Source: Salinivirgaceae bacterium
GTDB taxonomy: Bacteria; Bacteroidota; Bacteroidia; Bacteroidales; SZUA-534
DNA: 45,888 bases
Assembly (NCBI GenBank): GCA_030620515.1
Contig: JAUXEM010000007.1
Location: forward strand, 1-45,888
Reading direction: 5' to 3'
Under the pieces are notes generated by a model. The model was not told where the DNA came from, made no database searches, and was given only the letters and a program-made list of their open reading frames with translations. This document shows, piece after piece, positions 11,393 through 20,298 of this stretch. Positions within the stretch are counted from its first letter, which is position 1; every line of letters starts with the position of its first letter. The translations under genes and the position numbers were made by a program.

Positions 11393-12442
11393 ATGGAAAA
11401 GTATATAAAACAAATAGTTGGATTAGTAATTGTAAACCTGCTATTTATTTCTAATATTTATGCTGGAAATGAGCAGAGAATTTCACAGGCAGGAGCCGCT
11501 GAGTTACTTATCAACCCTTGGGCGCGCTCCACTGGTTTAGGCGAAGCTAATGTCGCAAATGTAACTGGATTAGAAGGCATTTTTGGGAATGTTGCTGGTA
11601 CTGCACACTTAAATTCTACGCAATTTGTTTTCACACACACACAGTGGATGAAGGGATCAGAAACAAATGTAAGTTCTTTTGGATTATCAAAGAAAGTTGG
11701 TGATGCTGGAGTATTGAGTTTGTCTGTTTCTATGCTTGACTGGGGTGAAATTAGTAAAACAACAGTATCATCGCCTGATGGTGATGGCTCAACCTTTCAT
11801 CCAAAATATACTAATATAGGCATTTCATTTGCAAAAGAATTTTCAAATAGTATTTATGGGGGAGTAACAGTAAAAGTTATAAATGAGAATATTTCGAATA
11901 TGAATGCAACAGGTGTTGCATTTGATGCAGGTATTCAATACATTACTGGTAGTAGAGAGCAAATTAAGTTTGGTGTAACCATGAAAAATGTTGGTCCTAC
12001 TTTAAAAATGGAAGGCGATGGTATGGCTTTTAGTGGTCAATATTATGAAGGACCAGTTATGACTGCTGAAATGAGATCAGCTGAATACGAATTACCATCA
12101 TTAATAAAGCTAGGCGTTTCTTATGATTTTGACATTAGTGATGATCATGAAATTGTTGCAATGGGTGCTTTTACAGAAAATTCATTTTCAAAAAACCAAT
12201 GGCATGGAGGTTTAGAGTATAGCTTTAAATCTATTTTTATGGTGCGTGGTGGCTATATTTATGAAGAAGGTATTGCTAATTCTAAGGATAGAAGCACTGT
12301 TTTTACTGGAATTTGTGGCGGTTTCTCATTGGAACTACCATTTAAAAAAGGTGGAGATCAGAAGTTTGGTATTGACTATTCTTATCGCGATACTGATCCT
12401 TTTAAAGGAACACATACTATAGGTGTAAGAATAGACTTATAG
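11393..12442 (+). CDS. PorV/PorQ family outer membrane protein
   Basis: Signal peptide, then ISQAGAAELLINPWARSTGLGEANVANVTGLEGIFGNVAGTA, and a beta-barrel pattern ending DTDPFKGTHTIGVRIDL. Confidence 0.8.
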   Translation: MEKYIKQIVGLVIVNLLFISNIYAGNEQRISQAGAAELLINPWARSTGLGEANVANVTGLEGIFGNVAGTAHLNSTQFVFTHTQWMKGSETNVSSFGLSKKVGDAGVLSLSVSMLDWGEISKTTVSSPDGDGSTFHPKYTNIGISFAKEFSNSIYGGVTVKVINENISNMNATGVAFDAGIQYITGSREQIKFGVTMKNVGPTLKMEGDGMAFSGQYYEGPVMTAEMRSAEYELPSLIKLGVSYDFDISDDHEIVAMGAFTENSFSKNQWHGGLEYSFKSIFMVRGGYIYEEGIANSKDRSTVFTGICGGFSLELPFKKGGDQKFGIDYSYRDTDPFKGTHTIGVRIDL

Positions 12443-12471
12443 AAAAATATCATATATTTGCATAATAAAAT

Positions 12472-12503
12472 AGAGTCTCATGGCAACATGAGATTCTTTT
12501 TTT
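12472..12503 (+). terminator. Intrinsic terminator after the PorV-like gene
   Basis: AGAGTCTCATGGCAACATGAGATTCTTTTTTT hairpin plus T tract. Confidence 0.75.
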
Positions 12504-12533
12504 ATTTTAATCTTATACAAAAAAAATTGTGCT

Positions 12534-13010
12534 ATGGGCAAGTTTTCATATATAACTGAGGAAGGATTAAAAAAATTAATTGCTGAAGTTGGGCGCTTAA
12601 AATCTGTTGACAGACCTCAAATATCGAAAGAAATTGGAGAGGCTAGAGATAAAGGTGATTTGTCAGAAAATGCCGAATATGACGCCGCTAAAGACGCACA
12701 AGGTCTGCTAGAACTTAGAATTTCGCAAATAGAGCAAACAATTCGTAACTCAAGAGTAATTGACGAGTCAAAACTTGATTTTTCTTCGGTACAAATTTTG
12801 TCTAAAGTGAAAATCAAAAACCTGAAAAACAATGCAGTTATGGAGTATGCAATTGTTTCGGAAACCGAAGCTGATTTTAAGCAAGGTAAGATATCTATAA
12901 ATACTCCTATTGCTACTGGTTTGCTTGGCAAAAAAGTAGGTGACCAAGCCGAAGTAGAGGTGCCTAATGGCATTATGAATTTTGAAATTATTGAAATAAA
13001 TCCTATATAG
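12534..13010 (+). CDS. greA: Transcription elongation factor GreA
   Basis: YITEEGLKKL...RPQISKEIGEARDKGDLSENAEYDAAKDAQ; C-terminal GLLGKKVGDQAEVEVPNG. Confidence 0.97.
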   Translation: MGKFSYITEEGLKKLIAEVGRLKSVDRPQISKEIGEARDKGDLSENAEYDAAKDAQGLLELRISQIEQTIRNSRVIDESKLDFSSVQILSKVKIKNLKNNAVMEYAIVSETEADFKQGKISINTPIATGLLGKKVGDQAEVEVPNGIMNFEIIEINPI

Positions 13011-13020
13011 TAATTCAATT

Positions 13021-13413
13021 ATGCCAACTATTTTTTCAAAAATTGTTAGTGGTCATATTCCATCTTATATATTAGCAGAAGATGAAAATTTCTTTGCTTT
13101 TTTGGATATTAATCCTTTAAAAAAAGGTCATACCCTTGTAATTCCAAAAAACGAGGTTGATTATATTTTTGATATGGAAGAATCAGCATTTTCTGGTCTT
13201 AATGCTTTTGCCTATAAAATTGCAAAAGCTATTGACAAAACCATTGTTTGCAAAAAAGTTGCTGTTGTTGTTATTGGATTGGAAGTGCCACATGCGCATA
13301 TCCACCTTATACCAATTGATTCGGAAAGTGATATTCGGTTTTCTAATCCGAAATTGAAACTTTCCTCAGACGAATTTAAATCGATTGCAGAAAGCATTAA
13401 GAGCAATTTGTAA
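13021..13413 (+). CDS. HIT family protein
   Basis: MPTIFSKIVSGHIPSYILAEDENFFAFLDINPLKKGHTLVIPK...VPHAHIHLIP histidine triad. Confidence 0.95.
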   Translation: MPTIFSKIVSGHIPSYILAEDENFFAFLDINPLKKGHTLVIPKNEVDYIFDMEESAFSGLNAFAYKIAKAIDKTIVCKKVAVVVIGLEVPHAHIHLIPIDSESDIRFSNPKLKLSSDEFKSIAESIKSNL

Positions 13414-13476
13414 TACTGTTCGATAGTAGTAAGAATAACAGTATCTGATTTCTATAGATTCTATATATTATAATTA

Positions 13477-14025
13477 TTACTTAATACGAGTAGGGTTTTT
13501 ATTTATAAAATCTTTCCAAGAACTACTAGATTTGCCATCAGTAATAGGTTTATTTTGATAGAAATGGCACAATGCAGCAGCTAAACCATCTGTGGCATCT
13601 AAATCTTTAGGAATTTCTTTAAAATTAAGCGTATGCTTAAGTATGCCAGCCACTTGTTCTTTAGAAGCACTCCCACTGCCAGTAATTGACATTTTTATTT
13701 TTTTAGGGGCATATTCAAAAATTGGAATATCGCGCGAAATGGCGGCTGCAATAGCTACTCCTTGGGCTCTGCCTAGTTTCAACATAGATTGCACATTCTT
13801 TCCAAAGAATGGCGCCTCAATAGCCAGTTCATCTGGCTTAAATGAATCAATTAAACCAATTGTACGTTCAAATATTTTACCTAGTTTAATGTAATGATCG
13901 TTTAGCTTTTTAAGATCAATTACACCCATAGCAATCATCACTGGTTTCTTATTTGAAACTTTAATTACACCATAGCCCATTAGCGTGGTACCCGGATCTA
14001 TTCCTAGTATTATTCGTTCGGTCAT
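13477..14025 (-). CDS. ruvC: Crossover junction endodeoxyribonuclease RuvC
   Basis: [58 protein letters not shown] motifs. Confidence 0.97.
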   Translation of the reverse strand: MTERIILGIDPGTTLMGYGVIKVSNKKPVMIAMGVIDLKKLNDHYIKLGKIFERTIGLIDSFKPDELAIEAPFFGKNVQSMLKLGRAQGVAIAAAISRDIPIFEYAPKKIKMSITGSGSASKEQVAGILKHTLNFKEIPKDLDATDGLAAALCHFYQNKPITDGKSSSSWKDFINKNPTRIK

Positions 14026-14052
14026 AAAAAAAAGCCCTGTTAACAGGGCTTT
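14026..14052 (-). terminator. Terminator-like hairpin between serS and ruvC
   Basis: Perfect 22-bp palindrome AAAGCCCTGTTAACAGGGCTTT (14031-14052) followed on the minus strand by a T tract that abuts the ruvC ATG. Confidence 0.8.
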
Positions 14053-14056
14053 AAAA

Positions 14057-15331
14057 TTAGTTTATTATATCAAAACCGCAATACTTAATCAATTCATCCG
14101 GAATCTTTATTCCTTTAGGTGTTTGGTAGTTCTCTAATATTGCAGCAACAATTCTTGGTAAAGCCAAAGCGCTTCCATTTAAGGTATGTGCAAGTTGCGT
14201 TTTTTTCTGCCCCTCTTCCTTAAATCTTAGTTTTAATCTATTTGCTTGGTAAGATTCAAAATTTGATACTGAGCTAACTTCAAGCCATTTGTCTTGACCC
14301 GCAGCATAAACTTCAAAATCGAAAGTTAAGGCTGATGTGAAGCTTAAATCACCCCCACATAATCGCAACAGACGATATGGTAAGCCTAATTTTTGTATTA
14401 AAGATTCCACATGTTTAACCATTGAGTCAAGCGTTTCATATGATTTGGCTGGATGCTCAATAGCTACAACTTCAACTTTCTCAAATTGATGTAGTCTATT
14501 TAGTCCACGAACATCTTTTCCATAGGAACCTGCCTCACGACGAAAACAAGAGCTATATGCTGTGTGCTTTACAGGAAAATCTTTACTGGTTAATATAACA
14601 TCGCGATAAATATTTGTAACTGGCACCTCTGCTGTAGGTATTAAATACAAATTGTCAATACCAACATGATACATTTGACCCTCTTTGTCAGGAAGCTGCC
14701 CTGTGCCAAAGCCTGAAGCTTCATTAACAACTAATGGTGGCATTATTTCAGTAAAACCTGCTTTTTCATTCTCATTAAGAAAGAAATTTATTAAAGCTCG
14801 TTGTAATTTAGCTCCTTTACCTTTATATACTGGAAAACCAGCCCCTGTAATTTTAACGCCTAATTCAAAATCAATTATATCGTATTTTTTTGCTAAATCC
14901 CAATGTGGCATCGCTTCTGAATGCAATTCGGGCATTTTACCAGCTTCTCGTACAGTTACATTCTCGTCTTCTCCTTTTCCTGGAGGAACCGTTTCATGAG
15001 GAATATTCGGAAGCTGAACTAATAAGTTGTGTAGCTCGCTTTCAATTTGTGTTAGTTTTTGTCCTAAATTTTTAGCTTGTTCTTTTAGTTGTCCACTTTT
15101 TTCTTTTGCTTTATTAGCTTCTTCAACTTTTCCTGTTTTAAAAAGTTGCCCAACTTCTTTCGAAATTGAGTTCATAACAGCAAGACTTTCATCTTGTTCT
15201 TTTTGAGTTCTTTTTCTGCCTTCGTCTTTTGCCAAAATATCAGCAATAATATCAGTTGCATCAAGATTTTTTATCTTTAGCTTGGCAATAGCTTCCTCTT
15301 TATTTTCCTGAATGTATTTTAGTGTAAGCAT
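14057..15331 (-). CDS. serS: Serine--tRNA ligase
   Basis: 424 aa; N-terminal coiled coil, [63 protein letters not shown]. Confidence 0.98.
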   Translation of the reverse strand: MLTLKYIQENKEEAIAKLKIKNLDATDIIADILAKDEGRKRTQKEQDESLAVMNSISKEVGQLFKTGKVEEANKAKEKSGQLKEQAKNLGQKLTQIESELHNLLVQLPNIPHETVPPGKGEDENVTVREAGKMPELHSEAMPHWDLAKKYDIIDFELGVKITGAGFPVYKGKGAKLQRALINFFLNENEKAGFTEIMPPLVVNEASGFGTGQLPDKEGQMYHVGIDNLYLIPTAEVPVTNIYRDVILTSKDFPVKHTAYSSCFRREAGSYGKDVRGLNRLHQFEKVEVVAIEHPAKSYETLDSMVKHVESLIQKLGLPYRLLRLCGGDLSFTSALTFDFEVYAAGQDKWLEVSSVSNFESYQANRLKLRFKEEGQKKTQLAHTLNGSALALPRIVAAILENYQTPKGIKIPDELIKYCGFDIIN

Positions 15332-15350
15332 CTTATTTTGATTTGCGTAA

Positions 15351-15392
15351 AAATAAAAAAATCTCCTGAAATATACATAACAGGAGATTTTA
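15351..15392 (-). terminator. Terminator between rpmA and serS
   Basis: AAATCTCCTG...CAGGAGATTT inverted repeat with T tract on the minus strand. Confidence 0.7.
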
Positions 15393-15413
15393 AAATATCG
15401 TATAATTAAATTC

Positions 15414-15671
15414 TTATGCTTGCGGTACTATCGAAACATATGATTTATCGTCTTTTTTCTTTTGGAATTTCACTTGACCTTCAATTAGAGCAAAAAGAGT
15501 ATGATCTTTTCCCATACCTACATTTTCTCCAGGGTGGTGCTTAGTTCCACGTTGACGTACAATTATGTTTCCAGCAATTGCCTCTTGTCCGCCGTAAATT
15601 TTTACTCCCAATCGCTTGCTTTCTGATTCGCGACCATTTCGGGAGCTACCCATTCCTTTCTTATGTGCCAT
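15414..15671 (-). CDS. rpmA: 50S ribosomal protein L27
   Basis: [65 protein letters not shown]. Confidence 0.99.
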   Translation of the reverse strand: MAHKKGMGSSRNGRESESKRLGVKIYGGQEAIAGNIIVRQRGTKHHPGENVGMGKDHTLFALIEGQVKFQKKKDDKSYVSIVPQA

Positions 15672-15701
15672 TTCTTTAAATTTTTCTGATTAAGCTTATG
15701 C

Positions 15702-16013
15702 TTAAGCTAAAATATTTTCAATTTGTATTTGAGTATATTGTTGGCGGTGACCATTCAATACTTTGTAACCTTTTCTTCTTTTCTTTTTGAAGACTTTTAC
15801 CTTATCACCTTTTACATGAGCCAACACTTTAGCAGATACTTTTGCTCCATCAACAACTGGCTTCCCAACTTTTATGTCACCTTCATTGTCTACTAACAAA
15901 ACCTTATCAAAATCAACGGTCGAATCAATCTCAGCATCCATTTTATTTACATAAACTTTTGCTTCTTTCTCAACCTTTAACTGCTGTCCTCCTATTTCTA
16001 CTATTGCGTACAT
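15702..16013 (-). CDS. rplU: 50S ribosomal protein L21
   Basis: MYAIVEIGGQQLKVEKEAKVYV...KVKVFKKKRRKGYKVLNGHRQQYTQIQIENI. Confidence 0.98.
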   Translation of the reverse strand: MYAIVEIGGQQLKVEKEAKVYVNKMDAEIDSTVDFDKVLLVDNEGDIKVGKPVVDGAKVSAKVLAHVKGDKVKVFKKKRRKGYKVLNGHRQQYTQIQIENILA

Positions 16014-16050
16014 CGATACAAGTATTATCTATTAAAAAACTTTCGGACTG

Positions 16051-16081
16051 CAAAAGTATAAAAGTTTGGTTGATCTACAAA
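16051..16081 (-). promoter_or_regulatory. Putative Bacteroidota sigma-factor promoter for rplU-rpmA
   Basis: Minus strand reads TTTG-N19-TACTTTTG, matching the Bacteroidota -33 TTTG / -7 TAnnTTTG consensus and upstream of rplU. Confidence 0.65.
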
Positions 16082-16142
16082 TATTTATAAGTTTAAATTT
16101 TGTATAAAATGAATTTATTTGTATTTCTACCTAATTTACGCA

Positions 16143-16223
16143 AGTCATCGGATGAGTTTGTTGATTAATAGCAATATAGAATATGATATGTTTCACATTA
16201 ATTTTACTACTCATCCGATGACT
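16143..16223. repeat. 15-bp perfect inverted repeat enclosing 51 bp
   Basis: AGTCATCGGATGAGT (16143-16157) and ACTCATCCGATGACT (16209-16223). Confidence 0.85.
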
Positions 16224-16386
16224 ATCAATGCTTTAATCATGAGCTGCGGATTTAAGGTTTCTAGTCTATTTTGGTGATTTGGAATATTTATAAAGGATGC
16301 ACTTTCAAGAAAGATTATTAAAATGCGTAACATTCTTTTTTTACCTATTAGGAATTTTTATATTTGTTAATCTTATTAGTAAATAC

Positions 16387-16977
16387 ATGGGTAGAGTAAA
16401 ACTTAAAGTACTAGGATTATCCTATAGTCAAACACAATCAGGTGCGTATGCATTAGTACTGGCTGAAGAAGATGGTGAAAGGAGAATACCCATTATTATT
16501 GGGGGATTTGAGGCTCAGGCCATTGCTATTGAGCTAGAAAAACTAAAGCCACCGCGACCATTAACGCATGATTTATTCGTGAATTTTGCAATTGCCTTCA
16601 AAATTGATTTAATTGAAGTTACTATTCATAGATTAGAAGAAGGTATTTTTTATTCCGAGTTGTTATGTGATAATGGTGGATCAAGAATTAAGATTGATGC
16701 TCGAACATCGGATGCTGTTGCTCTTGCTATTCGTTTCGACTGTCCTATTTATACAACAGAGGATATATTAGATAAGGCAGGAATAATATTACCTGAAGAA
16801 AATAAGATTAGAACTGATAAGTCAGAATTAACAACTTTTGAACCAACAACTAGCAGTAGTTCGTATGCAGATGTTCCCCTTAATGAATTGCAAAAGTCAC
16901 TTGAAGGAGCAATTATTGAAGAAAATTACGAAAAAGCATCACAAATTCGTGATGAAATTCAAAGACGCAAGCGCTAA
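16387..16977 (+). CDS. Bifunctional nuclease family protein (DUF151) with C-terminal UVR motif
   Basis: MGRVKLKVLGLSYSQTQSGAYALVLAEEDGERRIPIIIGGFEAQAIAIELE...RTSDAVALAIRFDCPIYT; UVR-like LQKSLEGAIIEENYEKASQIRDEI. Start at 16387 preferred over ORF start 16297. Confidence 0.9.
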   Translation: MGRVKLKVLGLSYSQTQSGAYALVLAEEDGERRIPIIIGGFEAQAIAIELEKLKPPRPLTHDLFVNFAIAFKIDLIEVTIHRLEEGIFYSELLCDNGGSRIKIDARTSDAVALAIRFDCPIYTTEDILDKAGIILPEENKIRTDKSELTTFEPTTSSSSYADVPLNELQKSLEGAIIEENYEKASQIRDEIQRRKR

Positions 16978-17048
16978 TTAATTAAACTATTGTAAATAGA
17001 GTTATCTAGAAGCATATTTAGTATCTGTAAGAAAACTCCATTTTTTTC

Positions 17049-17071
17049 GCCTGGCCTTGCCGTCAGGCAGG
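17049..17071. repeat. Short palindromic repeat, family A (intergenic)
   Basis: GCCTGGCCTTGCCGTCAGGCAGG; related to 22174-22194 and 26904-26920. Confidence 0.7.
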
Positions 17072-17193
17072 TTATGCTTGCTTTAAAATTGGTCATTTAC
17101 GAAAGTAAACTCCCAATTTATCAGCTTTGCTAGCCTTAAAAATTAAGCTTTCTTTTTCAGAGACTGAGTTTTCTTGTAAGCACTATTTAGTTA

Positions 17194-17239
17194 TATTAGC
17201 ATTTATAGTAAATTGTTCAATTTATTATAAATGCTAATA
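17194..17239. promoter_or_regulatory. Long hairpin/dyad upstream of the nucleoside-permease-like gene
   Basis: TATTAGCATTTATA-g-TAAATT-gttc-AATTTA-t-TATAAATGCTAATA: 14-bp and 6-bp arms, one interrupting mismatch. Confidence 0.75.
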
Positions 17240-17340
17240 CATGTAGGTAAAATTCCATGAAAGCACTCAAAACCTTATTTTATTTACCAGTATAGTATTA
17301 TTTAATAGCTTTACGAACCTACTCTTATAGAGTTAAAATT

Positions 17341-18594
17341 ATGAGTTTAAAATTACGTCTCATACTATTGAATTTTCTTCAGTTCTTTATTTGGGGAGCA
17401 TGGTTAATTACTATTGGAGGATATTGGTTTCAAAATAAACTATGGTCCGGTGCTGAGTTTGGTGCAATATTTTCAACTATGGGAATAGCTTCTTTATTTA
17501 TGCCTGCAATTGCTGGAATTATTGCTGACAGATGGATAAATGCAGAAAAGTTGCTCGCTATATTTCATATAGGAGGAGCAATTGTCCTATTTATGTTGCC
17601 AAAAGTGGATAGCCCTTCTTTAATGTTTTGGGTAATGCTTTTAAATATGGTGTTTTATATGCCTACAATTTCATTGTCAATTACAGTTGCATATTCAAGC
17701 ATGAAAAAAGAGAATATGAATATAATTAAGGACTATCCGCTAATTAGAGTATATGGCACCATTGGTTTTATAATTGCAATGTGGATAGTTAGTTTAATGA
17801 AATTGGAAACATCTGCTGGGCAGTTTTACATTGCAGCTATTGCTTCCTTATTTCTAGGATTGTATGCTTTCTCATTACCAAAATGTGAGGTTAATAAAAA
17901 TGCAGAGAAGAAAACTCTATTTGATTCTTTAGGATTAAATGCATTTGCACTATTTAAAAAATCGAAAATGGCATTGTTTTTTGTTTTTTCTATGTTATTG
18001 GGAGCATCATTACAATTAACGAATGCTTATGGAGATACATTTTTACATGATTTTGCTAAAATAGATGAATTTAAGAATACCATAGCAGTAAAATATCCTG
18101 CTATTATAATGTCGATTTCCCAAATGTCGGAGATCCTTTTTATTTTAGCAATACCGTTTTGCCTAAAAAAATTCGGAATAAAGAAAGTTATGCTATTTAG
18201 TATGGTGGCTTGGGTATTACGTTTTGCATTGTTTGGATTTGGTGATCCTACCACGAATTTATGGATGATAATATTATCGTGTGTGGTTTATGGAATGGCT
18301 TTCGACTTTTTTAATATTGCAGGTTCACTTTATGTTGAAACACAAAGTGATTCTAAAATTCGTGCTAGTGCACAGGGAGTATTTATGATGATGACAAATG
18401 GATTTGGTGCAATAATAGGAGGATGGACTAGTGGAATTATGATTGATAATTTTTTTAAAGCAGCTAATGGAAACTATGAGTGGAGAGGGATTTGGTTAAC
18501 TTTTGCCCTATATTCATTAGTGGTAACTATATTGTTTGCAATTTTCTTTAAACACAAACACGATCCTGAAAAAGTAGTAAAATTTCAGCATTAG
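17341..18594 (+). CDS. MFS transporter, nucleoside permease (NupG/XapB-like) family
   Basis: 417 aa, ~12 TM; LILLNFLQFFIWGAWLITIGGYWF...FSTMGIASLFMPAIAGIIADRWINAEKLL...YPLIRVYGTIGFI. Confidence 0.85.
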   Translation: MSLKLRLILLNFLQFFIWGAWLITIGGYWFQNKLWSGAEFGAIFSTMGIASLFMPAIAGIIADRWINAEKLLAIFHIGGAIVLFMLPKVDSPSLMFWVMLLNMVFYMPTISLSITVAYSSMKKENMNIIKDYPLIRVYGTIGFIIAMWIVSLMKLETSAGQFYIAAIASLFLGLYAFSLPKCEVNKNAEKKTLFDSLGLNAFALFKKSKMALFFVFSMLLGASLQLTNAYGDTFLHDFAKIDEFKNTIAVKYPAIIMSISQMSEILFILAIPFCLKKFGIKKVMLFSMVAWVLRFALFGFGDPTTNLWMIILSCVVYGMAFDFFNIAGSLYVETQSDSKIRASAQGVFMMMTNGFGAIIGGWTSGIMIDNFFKAANGNYEWRGIWLTFALYSLVVTILFAIFFKHKHDPEKVVKFQH

Positions 18595-18829
18595 TATCAG
18601 AACAACTGCCCCCATAAACCATACTATCTAATTAGCCTCTGCAAGAAAACTCCAACAATTTCAATACTCTTGCATTTTCCACGCAGTTAAACTTCTACAA
18701 GCTCAGTTATCAATTAGGGTGTTAATCTCACCTGAAATATTAATATTACCTATGTTGAGCTAGAGCATAGCAAAGCAGCCCTTTATGCTGATTTATAGAT
18801 TCTTTTAACTTCGTAAAGTAGAAATAGTA

Positions 18830-18870
18830 AAAACAACAAAACCAAGAATTACTCTTGGTTTTGTTGTTTT
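18830..18870. terminator. Bidirectional terminator between the MFS gene and the M23 gene
   Basis: 17-bp perfect stem AAAACAACAAAACCAAG / CTTGGTTTTGTTGTTTT with 7-nt loop. Confidence 0.8.
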
Positions 18871-18923
18871 GGTATTATTCTTAAAGCTAAAATTTAATAA
18901 AATTTTAATTTTAGCATAGTTTC

Positions 18924-20210
18924 TTATAATTGAGAATCTATTGAGTCGTTTACTTGCAAACTATAATTATTTCTTTGTAGGTTTAATTCCTTAACAAAAG
19001 CGTCTTTTATTTTATCAAACTCTTCTTTATTTACTTTCTTAATTGGTTCAACAGGCGGTGCATCAACTTTTAATGGATCTACAGCTTCCCCATTTTTAAA
19101 GAAACGAAAATCAAGGTGTGGACCAGTAGAATAACCAGTACTACCAACATAACCAATAAGTTGACCTTGTTTTACGTGGTCGCCATTTTTTAATCCTTTT
19201 GCGAATTTTTGTAAGTGTGCGTATTGCGTAGTATACACGCTATTGTGTTTAATTTTTAAATAATTACCAGCACCTTTCTTTTGGTATCCTTTTTTAATTA
19301 CAAAGCCATCGCCAACACTAAACACTGGAGTACCTGCAGGAGCTGCATAATCAACACCTGAATGGGGGCGTCGTATCTTTAATACCGGATGGTATCTGGA
19401 TTTTGAAAATCGAGAACTAATTCGACTAAAATTTAATGGGGCTTTCAAGAACTCACGTTTAAGGCTATTTCCAGCATTGTCGAAAAAACTGCCACGTTCA
19501 TCTTGCACAAAAAATATAGCATAAAAATCTTTATTTTGATGATTGAACAATGCACCATGAATTCGTTCTATTCCCGTTGAAATAGAGTCATCTAAAAAGC
19601 GTTCTTCATAAATAACATAAAACTGGTCTCCTTTTTGAAGACCAAAAAAGTCGATACTCCACGCATATATTTCCGATAATTCAATGGACATAATTGGGTT
19701 AATGCTATTTTGCACCATGGCATCCCACAAATTACTGGTAATAGTACCAGAGGCCATTTTCTTTACAATACTGGTAGGCTTCTCATTTACAAAAATCTCA
19801 AGTGAATCGGTAAATTTAATAACTACATAATCGGTTAAAGTGTGTTCATAAACAAAATAAGATAAGTTAGGTAAACTATCTTTTGTCATGAATAATTTAT
19901 ACATATTTCCTGAACGTATTTTTCGCACATCGAACGTGTCTTTAAGTTTGGCTATTTGGTCTATAGTTTTTGCTGATATGCCTTTTTTCACTAACAATTT
20001 CGAAAGACTCTGATTACGCCTAATCTTACCACTAACAATATTAAATGAATCAATAGGAATACCATAGGAAAGTATTGGAGGTTCCTCCTCAATTAGTTCA
20101 TGAATGGGACCTGTTTCATTATCTGTTTGTTTGTTAACGCTATTGCATTTGGTCAACATAAATATGGTTGCGATAGTTAGTGCAATACTAATTAGTATTT
20201 CTCTTTTCAT
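18924..20210 (-). CDS. M23 family metallopeptidase (lipoprotein-like)
   Basis: Lipobox-like MLTKCNS; HSGVDYAAPAGTPVFSVGDGFV...YAHLQKFAKGLKNGDHVKQGQLIGYVGSTGYSTGPHLDFRFFKNG. Confidence 0.92.
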   Translation of the reverse strand: MKREILISIALTIATIFMLTKCNSVNKQTDNETGPIHELIEEEPPILSYGIPIDSFNIVSGKIRRNQSLSKLLVKKGISAKTIDQIAKLKDTFDVRKIRSGNMYKLFMTKDSLPNLSYFVYEHTLTDYVVIKFTDSLEIFVNEKPTSIVKKMASGTITSNLWDAMVQNSINPIMSIELSEIYAWSIDFFGLQKGDQFYVIYEERFLDDSISTGIERIHGALFNHQNKDFYAIFFVQDERGSFFDNAGNSLKREFLKAPLNFSRISSRFSKSRYHPVLKIRRPHSGVDYAAPAGTPVFSVGDGFVIKKGYQKKGAGNYLKIKHNSVYTTQYAHLQKFAKGLKNGDHVKQGQLIGYVGSTGYSTGPHLDFRFFKNGEAVDPLKVDAPPVEPIKKVNKEEFDKIKDAFVKELNLQRNNYSLQVNDSIDSQL

Positions 20211-20298
20211 ATAAAAAAATTTAGTTTGACTGTTGAATTTTTTTCAAGTTTATTAATAGCCCAAATGCCAATTCTTAATGGCATCAAGGTATTTTATT

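Noticed and set aside
12617-13018. 133-aa minus-strand ORF antisense to greA
   Set aside because: Shadow ORF wholly overlapping an unambiguous greA; composition mirrors the opposite strand and no recognisable motif.
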